Assembly (NCBI GenBank): GCA_003499525.1
Contig: DNTB01000085.1
Coordinates: forward strand, 62,001-126,000
DNA: 64,000 nt
Source: Flavobacteriales bacterium
GTDB lineage: Bacteria; Bacteroidota; Bacteroidia; Flavobacteriales_G; Salibacteraceae
Reading direction: 5' to 3'
In this document: piece by piece, positions 27,195 to 36,404 of the stretch
How positions within the stretch are numbered: position 1 is the first letter of the stretch
Layout of the letters: each line of letters starts with the position of its first letter
Made by a program: the position numbers and the translations under genes
Notes under the pieces: model-generated
Told to the model about the DNA's origin: nothing
The model's database searches: none
The model's input: only the letters and a program-made list of their open reading frames with translations

Positions 27195-29002
27195 CCTTTC
27201 TGTTGATCAAAATACTTCCTGACTGTAGCAGCTTTTGATGCCCCAATGGCCTGAGTCAACGCTTTCTGAGAGGCAGATTTTACTTGTTTTACAGATCCGA
27301 ATTTCTTCAATAATACCTCTGTCGTTTTAGGGCCAATTCCTTGAATGTTTGATAGTTCGGACCTTATTGATCTTTTAGCCCGCTTTCCGCGATGATGCGT
27401 AATTCCAAATCGATGTGCTTCGTTTCGCATATTCTGAATCAACCTCAATGTACTTGATCTTTTGTCTAAATAAATAGGAACCTGATCCCCCGGATAGTAA
27501 ATCTCCTCCAGCCGTTTGGCTATGCCCAGCACCGTTAGTTCTTTTTCAATTCCCAATCGCTTAATACTCTTCATTGCCGCACTTAGCTGGCCTTTACCAC
27601 CATCAATGACTACCACTTGAGGTAGTGACTGCCCTTCTCTGAGCATCCTTGAATATCGCCGGTATACTACCTCCTCCATGGAGGCAAAGTCATCGGGGCC
27701 TTTTACTGTTTTGATGTTAAAATGGCGATAGTCTTTTTTGCTGGGTTTACCGTTCTTAAAAACTATACATGCAGCAACAGGGTCTGTTCCCTGCATATTG
27801 GAATTATCAAAACACTCCATGTGGTCGGGTTGAATGCTGAGCCTAAGATCACTCCTAACCTGATCAAGTATCCTGTTTGTATAACGATCCGGATCTACTT
27901 TTTCCAGGTCTTTATAACGATCGAGCATATAATAATTGGCATTCTTTAAGGATAGATTTATGAGCTTCTTCTTGTCTCCTATCTTCGGTATAGACAGTTC
28001 CACGCCGGGAATCTCAATATCAATATTCTTTGAAAGGTAAATCTCATACGATTGGCTCGAAAACTTTTGTCGAATGTCAGCTATTGCAACGGCCAAAATC
28101 TCAGCATCGCTTTCTTCCATTCGTTTACGAATTTCCATGGTGTGTGATTGAATGACTGCACCATTATTGATTTTCATGAAATTCACATATCCTGCATACG
28201 CATCACTAACGATGCTAAAAACATCGACATTGTGTATCTTGGAATTGACAACGGTTGATTTAGCCCGGTACTTATCTATCAGTTCCATACGGAGCTTAAT
28301 CTCGTGTGCCCGCTCAAACTCCTGCTCAGAGGCTAACTTCATCATACGCTCTCTGAGCGCCCCCACTAATTGTTGGGTATCGCCCTTAATGATTTTCCTT
28401 ATTTCATCGATTTTTTCCTTGTAATCCTCTTCTTTTTCCAGTCCTTCACAGGGTCCGGCACAGTTTCCTATTTGAAATTCCACGCAAAGCCGATACTTCC
28501 TCTTTTCCACATTCTTCTCATTCAGCATATAGCTGCAAGTTCGAAGCTTATATCCTTTTGTAATCACATCAAGTAGCATCCTAAGCGTTTTCATCGAAGG
28601 ATAAGGACCGTAATACTCGCTTCCATCTTCGATAACTTTTCGGGTGGCAAAGACTCTCGGAAAGCGTTCATTCTTCAGACACAACCACGGATAGGTTTTA
28701 TCATCACGCAACATGACATTGTAGCGAGGTTGATTCTTTTTAATCAGAGTGTTTTCCAACAATAAGGCCTCATACTCATGATTTACCACGATATACTCAA
28801 CCCTGGAAATCTTACTTACCATGAGTCTCGTCTTACCGCTTTCGTATTTCTGCTTGCTGAAGTATGAGCCAACCCGGTTGCGCAACTTCTTAGCCTTACC
28901 AACATACAACAGTTTGCTATCCTTGTCATAGAATTGATATACTCCCGGCTTGTGCGGCAGATTGTTGATGCTGCGTTTGAGCTCTGGTGAAATTCCTTTC
29001 AT
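27191..29002 (-). CDS. uvrC: Excinuclease ABC subunit C
   Basis: UvrC makes both incisions around a DNA lesion in nucleotide excision repair. About 603 residues from the ATG at 29000-29002; an in-frame TTG at 29023 would add seven residues. The GIY-YIG nuclease domain is N-terminal (KPGVYQFYDKDSKLLYVGKA). Four cysteines of the known iron-sulfur site are present in RTCSYML and CVEFQIGNCAGPC. A UVR-type helix (about 195-230) and the RNase H-like second nuclease with CFDNSNMQGTDPVA and VVIDGGKGQL follow, then helix-hairpin-helix motifs (LSNIQGIGPKTTEVLLKKFG). It is convergent with the cyclophilin and divergent from the DUF748-like gene. Confidence 0.96.
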   Translation of the reverse strand: MKGISPELKRSINNLPHKPGVYQFYDKDSKLLYVGKAKKLRNRVGSYFSKQKYESGKTRLMVSKISRVEYIVVNHEYEALLLENTLIKKNQPRYNVMLRDDKTYPWLCLKNERFPRVFATRKVIEDGSEYYGPYPSMKTLRMLLDVITKGYKLRTCSYMLNEKNVEKRKYRLCVEFQIGNCAGPCEGLEKEEDYKEKIDEIRKIIKGDTQQLVGALRERMMKLASEQEFERAHEIKLRMELIDKYRAKSTVVNSKIHNVDVFSIVSDAYAGYVNFMKINNGAVIQSHTMEIRKRMEESDAEILAVAIADIRQKFSSQSYEIYLSKNIDIEIPGVELSIPKIGDKKKLINLSLKNANYYMLDRYKDLEKVDPDRYTNRILDQVRSDLRLSIQPDHMECFDNSNMQGTDPVAACIVFKNGKPSKKDYRHFNIKTVKGPDDFASMEEVVYRRYSRMLREGQSLPQVVVIDGGKGQLSAAMKSIKRLGIEKELTVLGIAKRLEEIYYPGDQVPIYLDKRSSTLRLIQNMRNEAHRFGITHHRGKRAKRSIRSELSNIQGIGPKTTEVLLKKFGSVKQVKSASQKALTQAIGASKAATVRKYFDQQKG

Positions 29003-29131
29003 GAAACGTTGAAGAATTTTCAAATTTATTTGAATGCTGAAACTGACTATAAGTTAACTTTAGTTTTAACCCTGGTAATAACCGACATACTATCGACTTG
29101 ACTACTTTTATTGCCCCTAAATTCTGACCTG

Positions 29132-31273
29132 ATGAAACGCAAGTGGTTACTCATTGTATTAGGAATTCTTTTTCTCATCATTCTGTTTGCGATGTGGCGT
29201 GCCCCTGAAGTGGTGCGACAGGAGCTAGAAAAAAACGGTAAAGAATGGGTTGGTAGAAAGATCACCCTCAACGGGCTTAAGTATAATTATTTCACTTCTA
29301 CCATTACAGCTACGGGATTCATCATGCACGAAAGTGATGATATGGGGTCTTTTATATCATTTGATACCTTACAGGTTGATCTCGAACCGCTCAAGGCATT
29401 AAGTTCTGAGTATTTGATGGAATCACTCTACTGCAGCGGGCTGAGAGCTCAAATTGTCGTTCTGGACAGCGCATTCAATTTTGATGATCTCATGGAACTA
29501 TATCTGTCCGAAGAGGACTCAGTAGAGGAAAGCGAGGGCCCTCCGGCCCAATATCATCTTCATGACATGACTTTTAAAAATGGTATAGTAGAATACATCG
29601 ATACACAACTGGATGATACCCTAGGGCTAAATGACATCAATCTGCTGATCCCATATATCGGGTGGGACGAAACAGATACGAGTGAGGCCGGGGTTAAGTT
29701 TTTCTTTGAAAACAAAGGTTTCCTTCAGGCCAATCTTGAGGCGGAGCGAGCTTCTGGTAACTATCTCGCCAGAATTCAAATCGATTCTCTTGACCTAAGC
29801 CAATTCAAAGCCTATGCGAAAGAGTCGGCAGATTTAGGTAAAATGGAAGGCTTTCTTAACTGCGATTTTGAAATTGCCGGTAATATGTATGAATATGAGC
29901 AGTATCAACTATCGGGATGGGTTGGCCTCGAAAACTTCCATTCCGAGGATCGTGAAGGTCATCCGCTCCTGTCTTTTTCTGAAATGAGAGTTGGGCTTAC
30001 CGACATTAACCCCATTAAGGAGGTCTATAAAATAGATACCATTACAATTAGAAAGCCTTATGTAGACTACGTTATGTTCGATTCTACAAGCAACTTCGAG
30101 CAGGCTTTTGCACCATCTATGCAGGAGGATAGTACGGATGTTGTTGAAGATGATACGAATTCTTCTTCTTCTTACTACTATGCAATCAATACGCTACGCT
30201 TGATTGATGGAGAAATAAACATTGATGACTTCAACGGTCCGGAACCCTTTCATTATGAGCTGACCAAGGTTACCTACTCTATTGACAACCTGAGCAGCGA
30301 TGCTGATTGGATAAAGACCTTTGGCACCATGATCTTAAACGGTCGGGGAAAGCTCAAACTTGAATATGCCTTTAACCCTAATAAGCTACTTGACATGGAT
30401 GTAAATTATACGATCCGTGACTTTTTACTCAGTGACCTGAACTTATATAGCAAGCATTATGTAGGCGTTCCATTCCTTACCGGCGATATGCACTATGTCA
30501 GTAAAACCCAGGTTCGGGACATGCAGATGGAAAGCGAAAATAACCTGATAATCAAGGATGTAGAAGTTGGTGAAAAGAAAGGTGGAATCTATGACCTACC
30601 TATAAAATTTGCACTTTTTCTACTTAAGGATAAAAATGGTGATATCACATTAGACATTCCTTTAACCGGAAATTTTAATGATCCGGATACGAAAATTGGA
30701 CCTATAATCTGGTACAGTTTGAAAAATCTGCTGATAAAAACTGTCGCAGCTCCAGGTAATGCCCTTGCCGGACTGGTGGGCGCAGATCCAAAGGACCTCG
30801 AATCAATAGAGTATGAATACCTGGATACAGCACTTACAGATTCGCGGAGGTTGCAGTTGGATAAGTTATTAGAATTGGAACAAAAGAAACCCGGACTTTC
30901 TATCAAGTGCCTCTATCTCGATGACGAGGAAGAAGAGAAGAACGCCATAGCCGTCGACATCATGGGAAAGACGTTCGAATCCAGGAAAAAGAAGGACTAT
31001 AGGCAGAATTGGTCGGATTTCGAAGCATTCGTTCAGTCAAAGACCAAAGGAGAGTATAAGGATGTCACCACTTCCTGTCTTGAATTGACCAAACCCGAAG
31101 AGATCGATGCACTCTTTAATGAATTTAAAAAACAGCGGTTCAATTCAATTAGGTATTACCTGAACGCCCATTCGGACTCGACTTCTATCGTTCTCGAGGC
31201 GGTTGATCCTCGTTCACCTGACAATACAGGTTTGCCTCCAACTTTTGATATTCAGTTTAATATTGATAAATGA
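29132..31273 (+). CDS. DUF748/AsmA-like envelope protein
   Basis: A 713-residue protein with an N-terminal membrane anchor (MKRKWLLIVLGILFLIILF). The ATG at 29132 is preferred over a TTG at 29111 because it puts the anchor at the very start. The long beta-rich body resembles DUF748/AsmA-like proteins, with NGRGKLKLEYAFNP and the terminal IPLTGNFNDPDTKIGPIIW typical of that family. AsmA-like proteins are elongated beta-groove bridges implicated in lipid transport to the outer membrane; that role is inferred here. The last part (about 560-713) carries an OmpA-like-looking segment. It overlaps the next gene by 4 bp. Confidence 0.8.
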   Translation: MKRKWLLIVLGILFLIILFAMWRAPEVVRQELEKNGKEWVGRKITLNGLKYNYFTSTITATGFIMHESDDMGSFISFDTLQVDLEPLKALSSEYLMESLYCSGLRAQIVVLDSAFNFDDLMELYLSEEDSVEESEGPPAQYHLHDMTFKNGIVEYIDTQLDDTLGLNDINLLIPYIGWDETDTSEAGVKFFFENKGFLQANLEAERASGNYLARIQIDSLDLSQFKAYAKESADLGKMEGFLNCDFEIAGNMYEYEQYQLSGWVGLENFHSEDREGHPLLSFSEMRVGLTDINPIKEVYKIDTITIRKPYVDYVMFDSTSNFEQAFAPSMQEDSTDVVEDDTNSSSSYYYAINTLRLIDGEINIDDFNGPEPFHYELTKVTYSIDNLSSDADWIKTFGTMILNGRGKLKLEYAFNPNKLLDMDVNYTIRDFLLSDLNLYSKHYVGVPFLTGDMHYVSKTQVRDMQMESENNLIIKDVEVGEKKGGIYDLPIKFALFLLKDKNGDITLDIPLTGNFNDPDTKIGPIIWYSLKNLLIKTVAAPGNALAGLVGADPKDLESIEYEYLDTALTDSRRLQLDKLLELEQKKPGLSIKCLYLDDEEEEKNAIAVDIMGKTFESRKKKDYRQNWSDFEAFVQSKTKGEYKDVTTSCLELTKPEEIDALFNEFKKQRFNSIRYYLNAHSDSTSIVLEAVDPRSPDNTGLPPTFDIQFNIDK

Positions 31274-31884
31274 CAGAGAGTTGGATAGCTGTTATTCATG
31301 GAATTAGTGGTTTTGGTGTGGCCTTTTCCGGGTTTTTGCAGATTCTTTTGCCCAAAGAAGGAGATTTACACCGATATGTTGGAAGGTTTTATATTGGTTT
31401 TTGGACTGTTGTGGCCCTTACCTCCTTCTTCATCGGTCATGTTTTGGTGCTTTTTATTGGGCTGTTAGGTTATTACATGGCTTTATCTGGTTATCGGTTT
31501 GCAATACGAAAATCACTCCGCTTTTCGCTGTTTGATAAAATCTTAAGCGTGCTGGCTCTTGGCGGTTCTACTTATGTTCTTGGATACGCCATTTACCTCT
31601 TATTTAAAGACAATATCACTTTTGGTCTTGTTGCACTGTTCTTCGGGTCGATATTCTTGTTCTCCCTGATTTCCGAGGCCAAAAAGTATGTGCTAAGACC
31701 ACCTTCATCAAATCAAGGATCCTGGGTGCCACAACATTTTACCCGGATGTTCATCTCGTATATTGCGGCCATGACGGCATTTTCAGCCATACAAAATATC
31801 ACCGGTATTATATTGTTAGACTGGATGCTTCCTACGATAATCGGCTCGTCCTTGATCTATTTCTACCGAAGGCAACAAGGCTGA
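31270..31884 (+). CDS. Polytopic membrane protein, DUF2306-like
   Basis: A 204-residue integral membrane protein with about six hydrophobic segments. Near the N-terminus are HGISGFGVAFSGFLQILL and a basic KEGDLHRYVGRFYIGFW, the pattern (His, then KG..HR..G) of DUF2306-type membrane proteins. Function is unknown; some relatives have been linked to haem or redox roles only by the conserved histidines. It overlaps the DUF748-like gene by 4 bp and converges on a GT87-like gene with 28 bp between stops. Confidence 0.72.
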   Translation: MTESWIAVIHGISGFGVAFSGFLQILLPKEGDLHRYVGRFYIGFWTVVALTSFFIGHVLVLFIGLLGYYMALSGYRFAIRKSLRFSLFDKILSVLALGGSTYVLGYAIYLLFKDNITFGLVALFFGSIFLFSLISEAKKYVLRPPSSNQGSWVPQHFTRMFISYIAAMTAFSAIQNITGIILLDWMLPTIIGSSLIYFYRRQQG

Positions 31885-31912
31885 TCCCGGAAAAATTGAA
31901 GACGCTTCAGCA

Positions 31913-32917
31913 TTAAGGCTTCCTGAGATATGATGTGCCCGGTGCAACTGCTCGATACAATTCAGGGAGCATCAGTATCATGCCTACGACAGGCCAAATA
32001 AGGTACTGAACAAAAAGCACAGAGTTAAACCCAATAAAAACGGCAAGAATCAGGAACACTCCAGTTCTGATTCCGATCTTTCTGGTGTAGTTCAGGTAAT
32101 AGATAATAAAAAAGAGCAGCAGCATGGGTAGTTTACCTATTAGCCCCTCTGCTCCGACAAGGGTTGACGCAGCAAGAGTTTTAAAGTGAGAGCCAGAAAG
32201 CCGGGTTGCTGAAAAAAGGATCGATTTAAAAAAGCCCTGGGCATTCCAAATGATAAAGGGAAGAGAAAACACGACAATCGGAAGGCCTATTCCTGCTACA
32301 CAATACGTAAAGGACCTTCTCCATCCAATTGAATCTCTCAATGTAAACAGATACAAAGGGGCTGCAAAAATGGCCATGTGTTTCATGGAAAGTGATAACC
32401 CGAAGAAGACCAAACTCAATAAAGGTTTGCGCTCAATTACCTTGAGTGACAGCACTAAAAACAAAATGGCAATGAAATCTATATGGTTGATTCTCAGTAT
32501 AATAATTGAATAGGAATGGAAGTACAGAATGATCAACCCAAATATGGCCAGAAGAAGACTGCTCCTTTTTTCAAGGTCAAGAAAAATGAGAAGACCAATT
32601 AGGAATAAAATTCCAATGTTTAAAATTGTCCATACCTCATGCCATCCTTCGAAGTCATCATAACCAGCAACTTGGATTGAAGCTGATATCAAATAGATTC
32701 CGGGGAAATAAGTGGAAAACTTGTCGTTATGAAGCATATCACTGCCCAGAACTCGTTCATAAGGATTCTCCCCCTTTAAAATCCGCGACCCTTCCAAATA
32801 CACATAGTAGATATCCTCCTTTTCGTTAGACCTTTCTAAGTTTGAATAAACATAAACGGCCATTCCGGATATCAAAACCCAAAAACCAAGAGTGCGAAGA
32901 ATGGAAGGAAATACCAT
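31913..32917 (-). CDS. GT87-like integral membrane glycosyltransferase
   Basis: A 334-residue polytopic protein with about nine hydrophobic segments. After TM1 there is an acidic loop with YYVYLEGSRILKGENPYE, matching the Asp/Glu-containing first periplasmic loop of GT-C enzymes such as GT87, where the acidic residue is catalytic and the donor is polyprenyl-phosphate-linked mannose. The later SLSMKHMAIFAAPLYLF fits the conserved K-containing helix of the family. It faces a second GT87-like gene at 33.5 kb. Substrate unknown. The divergent upstream region has a strong dyad at 32965-32982. Confidence 0.75.
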   Translation of the reverse strand: MVFPSILRTLGFWVLISGMAVYVYSNLERSNEKEDIYYVYLEGSRILKGENPYERVLGSDMLHNDKFSTYFPGIYLISASIQVAGYDDFEGWHEVWTILNIGILFLIGLLIFLDLEKRSSLLLAIFGLIILYFHSYSIIILRINHIDFIAILFLVLSLKVIERKPLLSLVFFGLSLSMKHMAIFAAPLYLFTLRDSIGWRRSFTYCVAGIGLPIVVFSLPFIIWNAQGFFKSILFSATRLSGSHFKTLAASTLVGAEGLIGKLPMLLLFFIIYYLNYTRKIGIRTGVFLILAVFIGFNSVLFVQYLIWPVVGMILMLPELYRAVAPGTSYLRKP

Positions 32918-32964
32918 ATGATCAATTATTGTTTTTCAATATTAGTCAATATGAAATACCAGTA

Positions 32965-32982
32965 AGTTTCCAGTTGGAAACT
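32965..32982. promoter_or_regulatory. Perfect operator-like dyad AGTTTCCA-GT-TGGAAACT
   Basis: An 8-bp inverted repeat with a 2-bp centre lies in the 91-bp divergent spacer between the GT87-like gene and the DinB-like gene. It ends 9 bp upstream of TACCTTTG (32992-32999), a match to the TAnnTTTG promoter box, so a dimeric regulator bound here would overlap the -33 region. The cognate regulator is unknown. Confidence 0.5.
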
Positions 32983-32991
32983 CAGTACGAC

Positions 32992-32999
32992 TACCTTTG
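32992..32999 (+). promoter_or_regulatory. Possible -7 box TACCTTTG for the DinB-like gene
   Basis: An exact match to TAnnTTTG that ends 9 bp before the ATG at 33009 and 21 bp before the in-frame ATG at 33021. If it is used, the second ATG leaves a more normal leader. Confidence 0.35.
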
Positions 33000-33008
33000 A
33001 GAATCCTA

Positions 33009-33494
33009 ATGTCAGCAAAGATGGATTCAAGATTTACCAATATCCTTGACCTTCATTCCATAGAAAATTCGCTCAAAGGTTTATCAAGTAATGATAAACC
33101 TGATTTTGGGGTCATGAGCCCTCAACAAATGGTGGAGCATCTCATCGATGCAGTAGACCTTTCCATGAATAAGCTACAACCCTTCGATGGTATCGAGCAG
33201 GTTGATGTAGAACGCGCTCGAAAGTTTCTATTCTCTGACCGGGAAATTAGGCCTGGGGCTAGGGCTCCTTATTCTTCTCAGCCCCCAGAAGGCGGACAAT
33301 ATGCCACGTTAGAAGATGCCTGTGCATCCTTGATCGAAAGACTGAAAGATTTTCATCAATTTTTTAATCAAACTCCCGATAGAAAAACACAACACCCTCT
33401 TTTCGGCCCTCTAAATTTTCAGGAGTGGATTATCTTTCATAACAAGCACTTTACCCACCATTTTAAGCAATTCAGAATATTTCCTGCAGGCTGA
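33009..33494 (+). CDS. DUF1569/DinB-like protein
   Basis: A 161-residue four-helix-bundle-type protein. Signature segments are MSPQQMVEHLIDAVDLSM near the N-terminus and HPLFGPLNFQEWIIFHNKHF at the C-terminus, the histidines that could bind metal in DinB/YfiT-like folds. Start ATG 33009 was chosen over an upstream TTG; 33021 is also possible. The role is unknown; relatives are often thiol- or stress-related enzymes. Its stop and the next start share a base (TGATG), so it is coupled to the second GT87-like gene. Confidence 0.8.
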   Translation: MSAKMDSRFTNILDLHSIENSLKGLSSNDKPDFGVMSPQQMVEHLIDAVDLSMNKLQPFDGIEQVDVERARKFLFSDREIRPGARAPYSSQPPEGGQYATLEDACASLIERLKDFHQFFNQTPDRKTQHPLFGPLNFQEWIIFHNKHFTHHFKQFRIFPAG

Positions 33495-34837
33495 TGTCTT
33501 TGTTTGATAATCGAAAAAACATTTGGTGGATCGTATATGCTATACTGGCCATTCTTTTAAGTGCACAGTCTGCCCGTGAGGGCGGTGACTTTGATGTCTA
33601 CCTTCAGGGTGCAGAAAAAATGTCGCGTAAGGCAAACCCTTATCGCATAAAATCAGTTCCAGGAGATCTAGAGTTTTACATTATCGACGACGACGGGCAT
33701 AGAGAGTGGGTGGAGGAGACTCGCCACTATGAGCTACAGTATTTCTACAGTCCCTTATTTGCAATGTTGCTGATTCCTTTTGTAGAATTCAAGTTTTTTA
33801 TTGAATTCTTGTGGCTGCTCCTCAGCTTTGCTCTTTTGATTCGCATTGCGAATATCATTCAATACTACTTTGATCCCGACATGCTTACACCCAGACAAGG
33901 GCGTTTGTGGGTTATCGCGGGAATAGTATTATCTGCCCGACTAATCCCCTACAACATTACCATGATCCAGATTAACATCTTCATAATTTGGGCTGCCATA
34001 GAAGCTATGATGTTGATCCGAAAAAAACACTCCATCATAGGTGGGGCTCTCCTGGCATTAGCCATCAACATCAAACTGCTTCCTTTGGTCTTTGTTCCGT
34101 ATTTAGCCTATCGTGCGAAATGGAAAGCACTGGCAATTATTCTCTTTTGTTCTGTAGTCTACCTTTTCATTCCCGCCGCTTTTATGGGGTGGGATTACAA
34201 TCGGTACTTACTCTATGAGTGGTGGTTTGTCATCAATCCACTTAATGCAGAACATGTCATTGAGACGGATATTAACACACACAGCCTTGTGGCATGGATA
34301 CCGAATCTTCTAACGGAAACTTCGGGTTCCATGGATCTCAATCGAAATATTGCAAATCTGCCGGTAGAAACTTCTATTGCCATTACTAATGTTTTCCGGG
34401 TATTTCTCGTCGGGTTGTTTTTATGGATTCTTAGAAGCGTGCCTTTTAAACCTGCTCCATCTAAAATGGCCGAGTTCAGAGAGATATCATATTTGCTTTG
34501 GGTCATTCCTTTGATTTTTCCTCATCAGCAGAAATATGCATTCATCTCTATGCTACCGGCAATTATCTATGTCATATATGGGCTGATCGTCATGCCCGTG
34601 GCAAACCAAAAACAAAAGGTAATACTTTGGCTGGGGGTCTCGTTCGTACTGCTGATCTTTACTCCTTTAATAGGATCTGACATTATTGGAAGGTATACCT
34701 ATAACCTCCTTCAGTACTATAAAGTATTAACCATATCAGGACTGGCTATTCTGCCAATTCTTTTGATCTTTAACCCCGATAAAATTGAACTTTGGAGAAA
34801 TAATATGAGTAGAGATGAGCAAGCACATTCCACCTAA
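33494..34837 (+). CDS. GT87-like integral membrane glycosyltransferase (second copy)
   Basis: A 447-residue polytopic protein, about ten to eleven membrane spans. The first extracytoplasmic loop has GGDFDVYLQGAEKMSRKANPY with an acidic residue in the place expected for the catalytic Asp of GT-C enzymes, and ALAINIKLLPLVFVPYL matches the conserved helix with K. The donor is expected to be a polyprenyl-phosphate sugar. It overlaps the DinB-like stop by one base and the VOC gene by 23 bp. It shares the layout, not close identity, with the opposite-strand protein at 31.9-32.9 kb. Confidence 0.78.
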   Translation: MSLFDNRKNIWWIVYAILAILLSAQSAREGGDFDVYLQGAEKMSRKANPYRIKSVPGDLEFYIIDDDGHREWVEETRHYELQYFYSPLFAMLLIPFVEFKFFIEFLWLLLSFALLIRIANIIQYYFDPDMLTPRQGRLWVIAGIVLSARLIPYNITMIQINIFIIWAAIEAMMLIRKKHSIIGGALLALAINIKLLPLVFVPYLAYRAKWKALAIILFCSVVYLFIPAAFMGWDYNRYLLYEWWFVINPLNAEHVIETDINTHSLVAWIPNLLTETSGSMDLNRNIANLPVETSIAITNVFRVFLVGLFLWILRSVPFKPAPSKMAEFREISYLLWVIPLIFPHQQKYAFISMLPAIIYVIYGLIVMPVANQKQKVILWLGVSFVLLIFTPLIGSDIIGRYTYNLLQYYKVLTISGLAILPILLIFNPDKIELWRNNMSRDEQAHST

Positions 34838-35246
34838 AGGTTATAACAATGTCTGTCCATATATCGTGGTAGAAAATGTAGACAAAGAGCTCTCTTTTTT
34901 GGAGTCTGTTTTTGATGCTACCATACATGACGATATGAAAAACTCGGATGGGTCTACCATGCACGGAGAAGCAACCATTGGCGACAGTGTAGTAATGGTT
35001 GGGCAAGTTCGGGAGAATAATCCACGCAGAAACGCAATGCTATATGTCCATGTAACAGGTGTTGCAGATGTGTACAGCAAGGCAATTGAGTTAGGAGCCA
35101 CATCAATAGCTAAACCTATGGATCAATTCTACGGGCATCGAACGGCCGCTTTTCAGGATGAATTTGGAATTGACTGGTGGATTGCAGAACAAACCGAAGA
35201 GCTGACCAGGGAAGAAATGCAAAAACGCCTTGAAAATCAACAATAG
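34815..35246 (+). CDS. VOC superfamily (glyoxalase/PhnB-like) protein
   Basis: A 143-residue protein of the vicinal-oxygen-chelate fold. It starts MSKHIPPKGYNNVCPYIVVE and ends with a strand reading FYGHRTAAFQDEFGIDWWIA, the pattern of PhnB-like proteins (GDR..-DPFG-W.I). Metal-binding residues are not obvious, so an enzyme or a binding role are both open. It starts inside the end of the GT87-like gene (23-bp overlap) and lies 6 bp before the GT4 gene, which places it in the same transcript. Confidence 0.85.
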   Translation: MSKHIPPKGYNNVCPYIVVENVDKELSFLESVFDATIHDDMKNSDGSTMHGEATIGDSVVMVGQVRENNPRRNAMLYVHVTGVADVYSKAIELGATSIAKPMDQFYGHRTAAFQDEFGIDWWIAEQTEELTREEMQKRLENQQ

Positions 35247-35252
35247 GGACGA

Positions 35253-36371
35253 ATGCGAATAGGATTCGATGCCAAGCGCCTTTTTAAGAATTTTACCGGA
35301 CTGGGAAACTACAGTCGCACGCTGGTAAGTAACCTTAATTCCCATTTTCCCGATCAATCCTATTTTCTTTATACTCCTGATTATCAGGAAAATATACGAA
35401 CGAAAGAATATTTAGAGCAGTCCAATATCCACATCCGCACGCCCAGGCAGAACAACAGGCTACTATGGAGAACCAAAGGGGTTATGCAGGACATAGCCGA
35501 AGACGGGCTGGATATTTACCACGGTTTGAGCAATGAAATTCCCTTTCGGGGTTCCAATACCTCTACAAAGTTCGTCGTAACAATTCACGATCTGATCTTC
35601 AAGCACTACCCCCAAACCTATAAACTCACTGACCGGACCATCTACAATACTAAATTCAAATATGCCTGCAAGCAGGCTGATCACATCATCGCAGTAAGCG
35701 AGCATACGCGTCAGGATATTGTGGCGCTTTATGGAATTGCCCCGAAGAAGATTTCAGTGGTGCATCAATCATGCAACACGAAGTTCTTTAGTAATGATAA
35801 GGTTGTCAAACCAGTATATTTACCCAATCAGTATTTGCTTTATGTCGGTTCTGTAATAGAAAGAAAGAATCTTTTGGGAATTATTGAAGCGCTTAGCCAC
35901 CTAAAAGATTCTGAAAAGATCCCTCTTGTTGTAGTAGGAAGTGGAAAAAGTTATTTGAAAAAAGTACTTCAACGGATCAAAGAATTGAAGTTGCAAGAAC
36001 TCATCATTTTCAAGAATGACATCAGAGATATTGAAGAACTTAAAGGATTATATCAACATGCCCAAATGATGATATATCCTTCATTTTATGAGGGTTTTGG
36101 AATACCGATAATTGAGTCTCTGCTGTGCGAAACACCGGTCATAACCTCCAAAACCTCTGCACTTCCTGAAGCTGCAGGTCCTGGCGCTCATTACATCAAT
36201 CCAAAACAAACACAGGAAATTGCGGAAGGGATCAGGCTTTTACAAACTGATGTATCCTATCGGAATGAACTGGTATCCAAAGGCAAGAAATATGTGATGA
36301 ATGAGTTTCACCCTTCTGTAACCTCCGATAAACTCATGAAGCTATATCTGGACTTACTACAGTGCCACTGA
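35253..36371 (+). CDS. Glycosyltransferase family 4 (GT-B)
   Basis: A 372-residue GT-B fold transferase that uses a nucleotide sugar, probably at the cytoplasmic face of the membrane. The N-terminal domain starts MRIGFDAKRLFKNFTGLGNY. The C-terminal domain has VGSVIERKNLLGIIEAL and the EX7E motif in PSFYEGFGIPIIESLLCETP, typical of GT4 retaining enzymes. It is the last gene of a run with the GT87-like and VOC genes. A role in a glycan or glycolipid is likely; the acceptor is unknown. Confidence 0.92.
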   Translation: MRIGFDAKRLFKNFTGLGNYSRTLVSNLNSHFPDQSYFLYTPDYQENIRTKEYLEQSNIHIRTPRQNNRLLWRTKGVMQDIAEDGLDIYHGLSNEIPFRGSNTSTKFVVTIHDLIFKHYPQTYKLTDRTIYNTKFKYACKQADHIIAVSEHTRQDIVALYGIAPKKISVVHQSCNTKFFSNDKVVKPVYLPNQYLLYVGSVIERKNLLGIIEALSHLKDSEKIPLVVVGSGKSYLKKVLQRIKELKLQELIIFKNDIRDIEELKGLYQHAQMMIYPSFYEGFGIPIIESLLCETPVITSKTSALPEAAGPGAHYINPKQTQEIAEGIRLLQTDVSYRNELVSKGKKYVMNEFHPSVTSDKLMKLYLDLLQCH

Positions 36372-36377
36372 TATTGA

Positions 36378-36385
36378 TATATTTG
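36378..36385 (+). promoter_or_regulatory. Possible -7 box TATATTTG for the DUF302 gene
   Basis: Exact match to TAnnTTTG, 19 bp before the ATG at 36405. No TTG at a good -33 distance was seen. Confidence 0.3.
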
Positions 36386-36404
36386 ACCAAATTCAAAACT
36401 CAAA

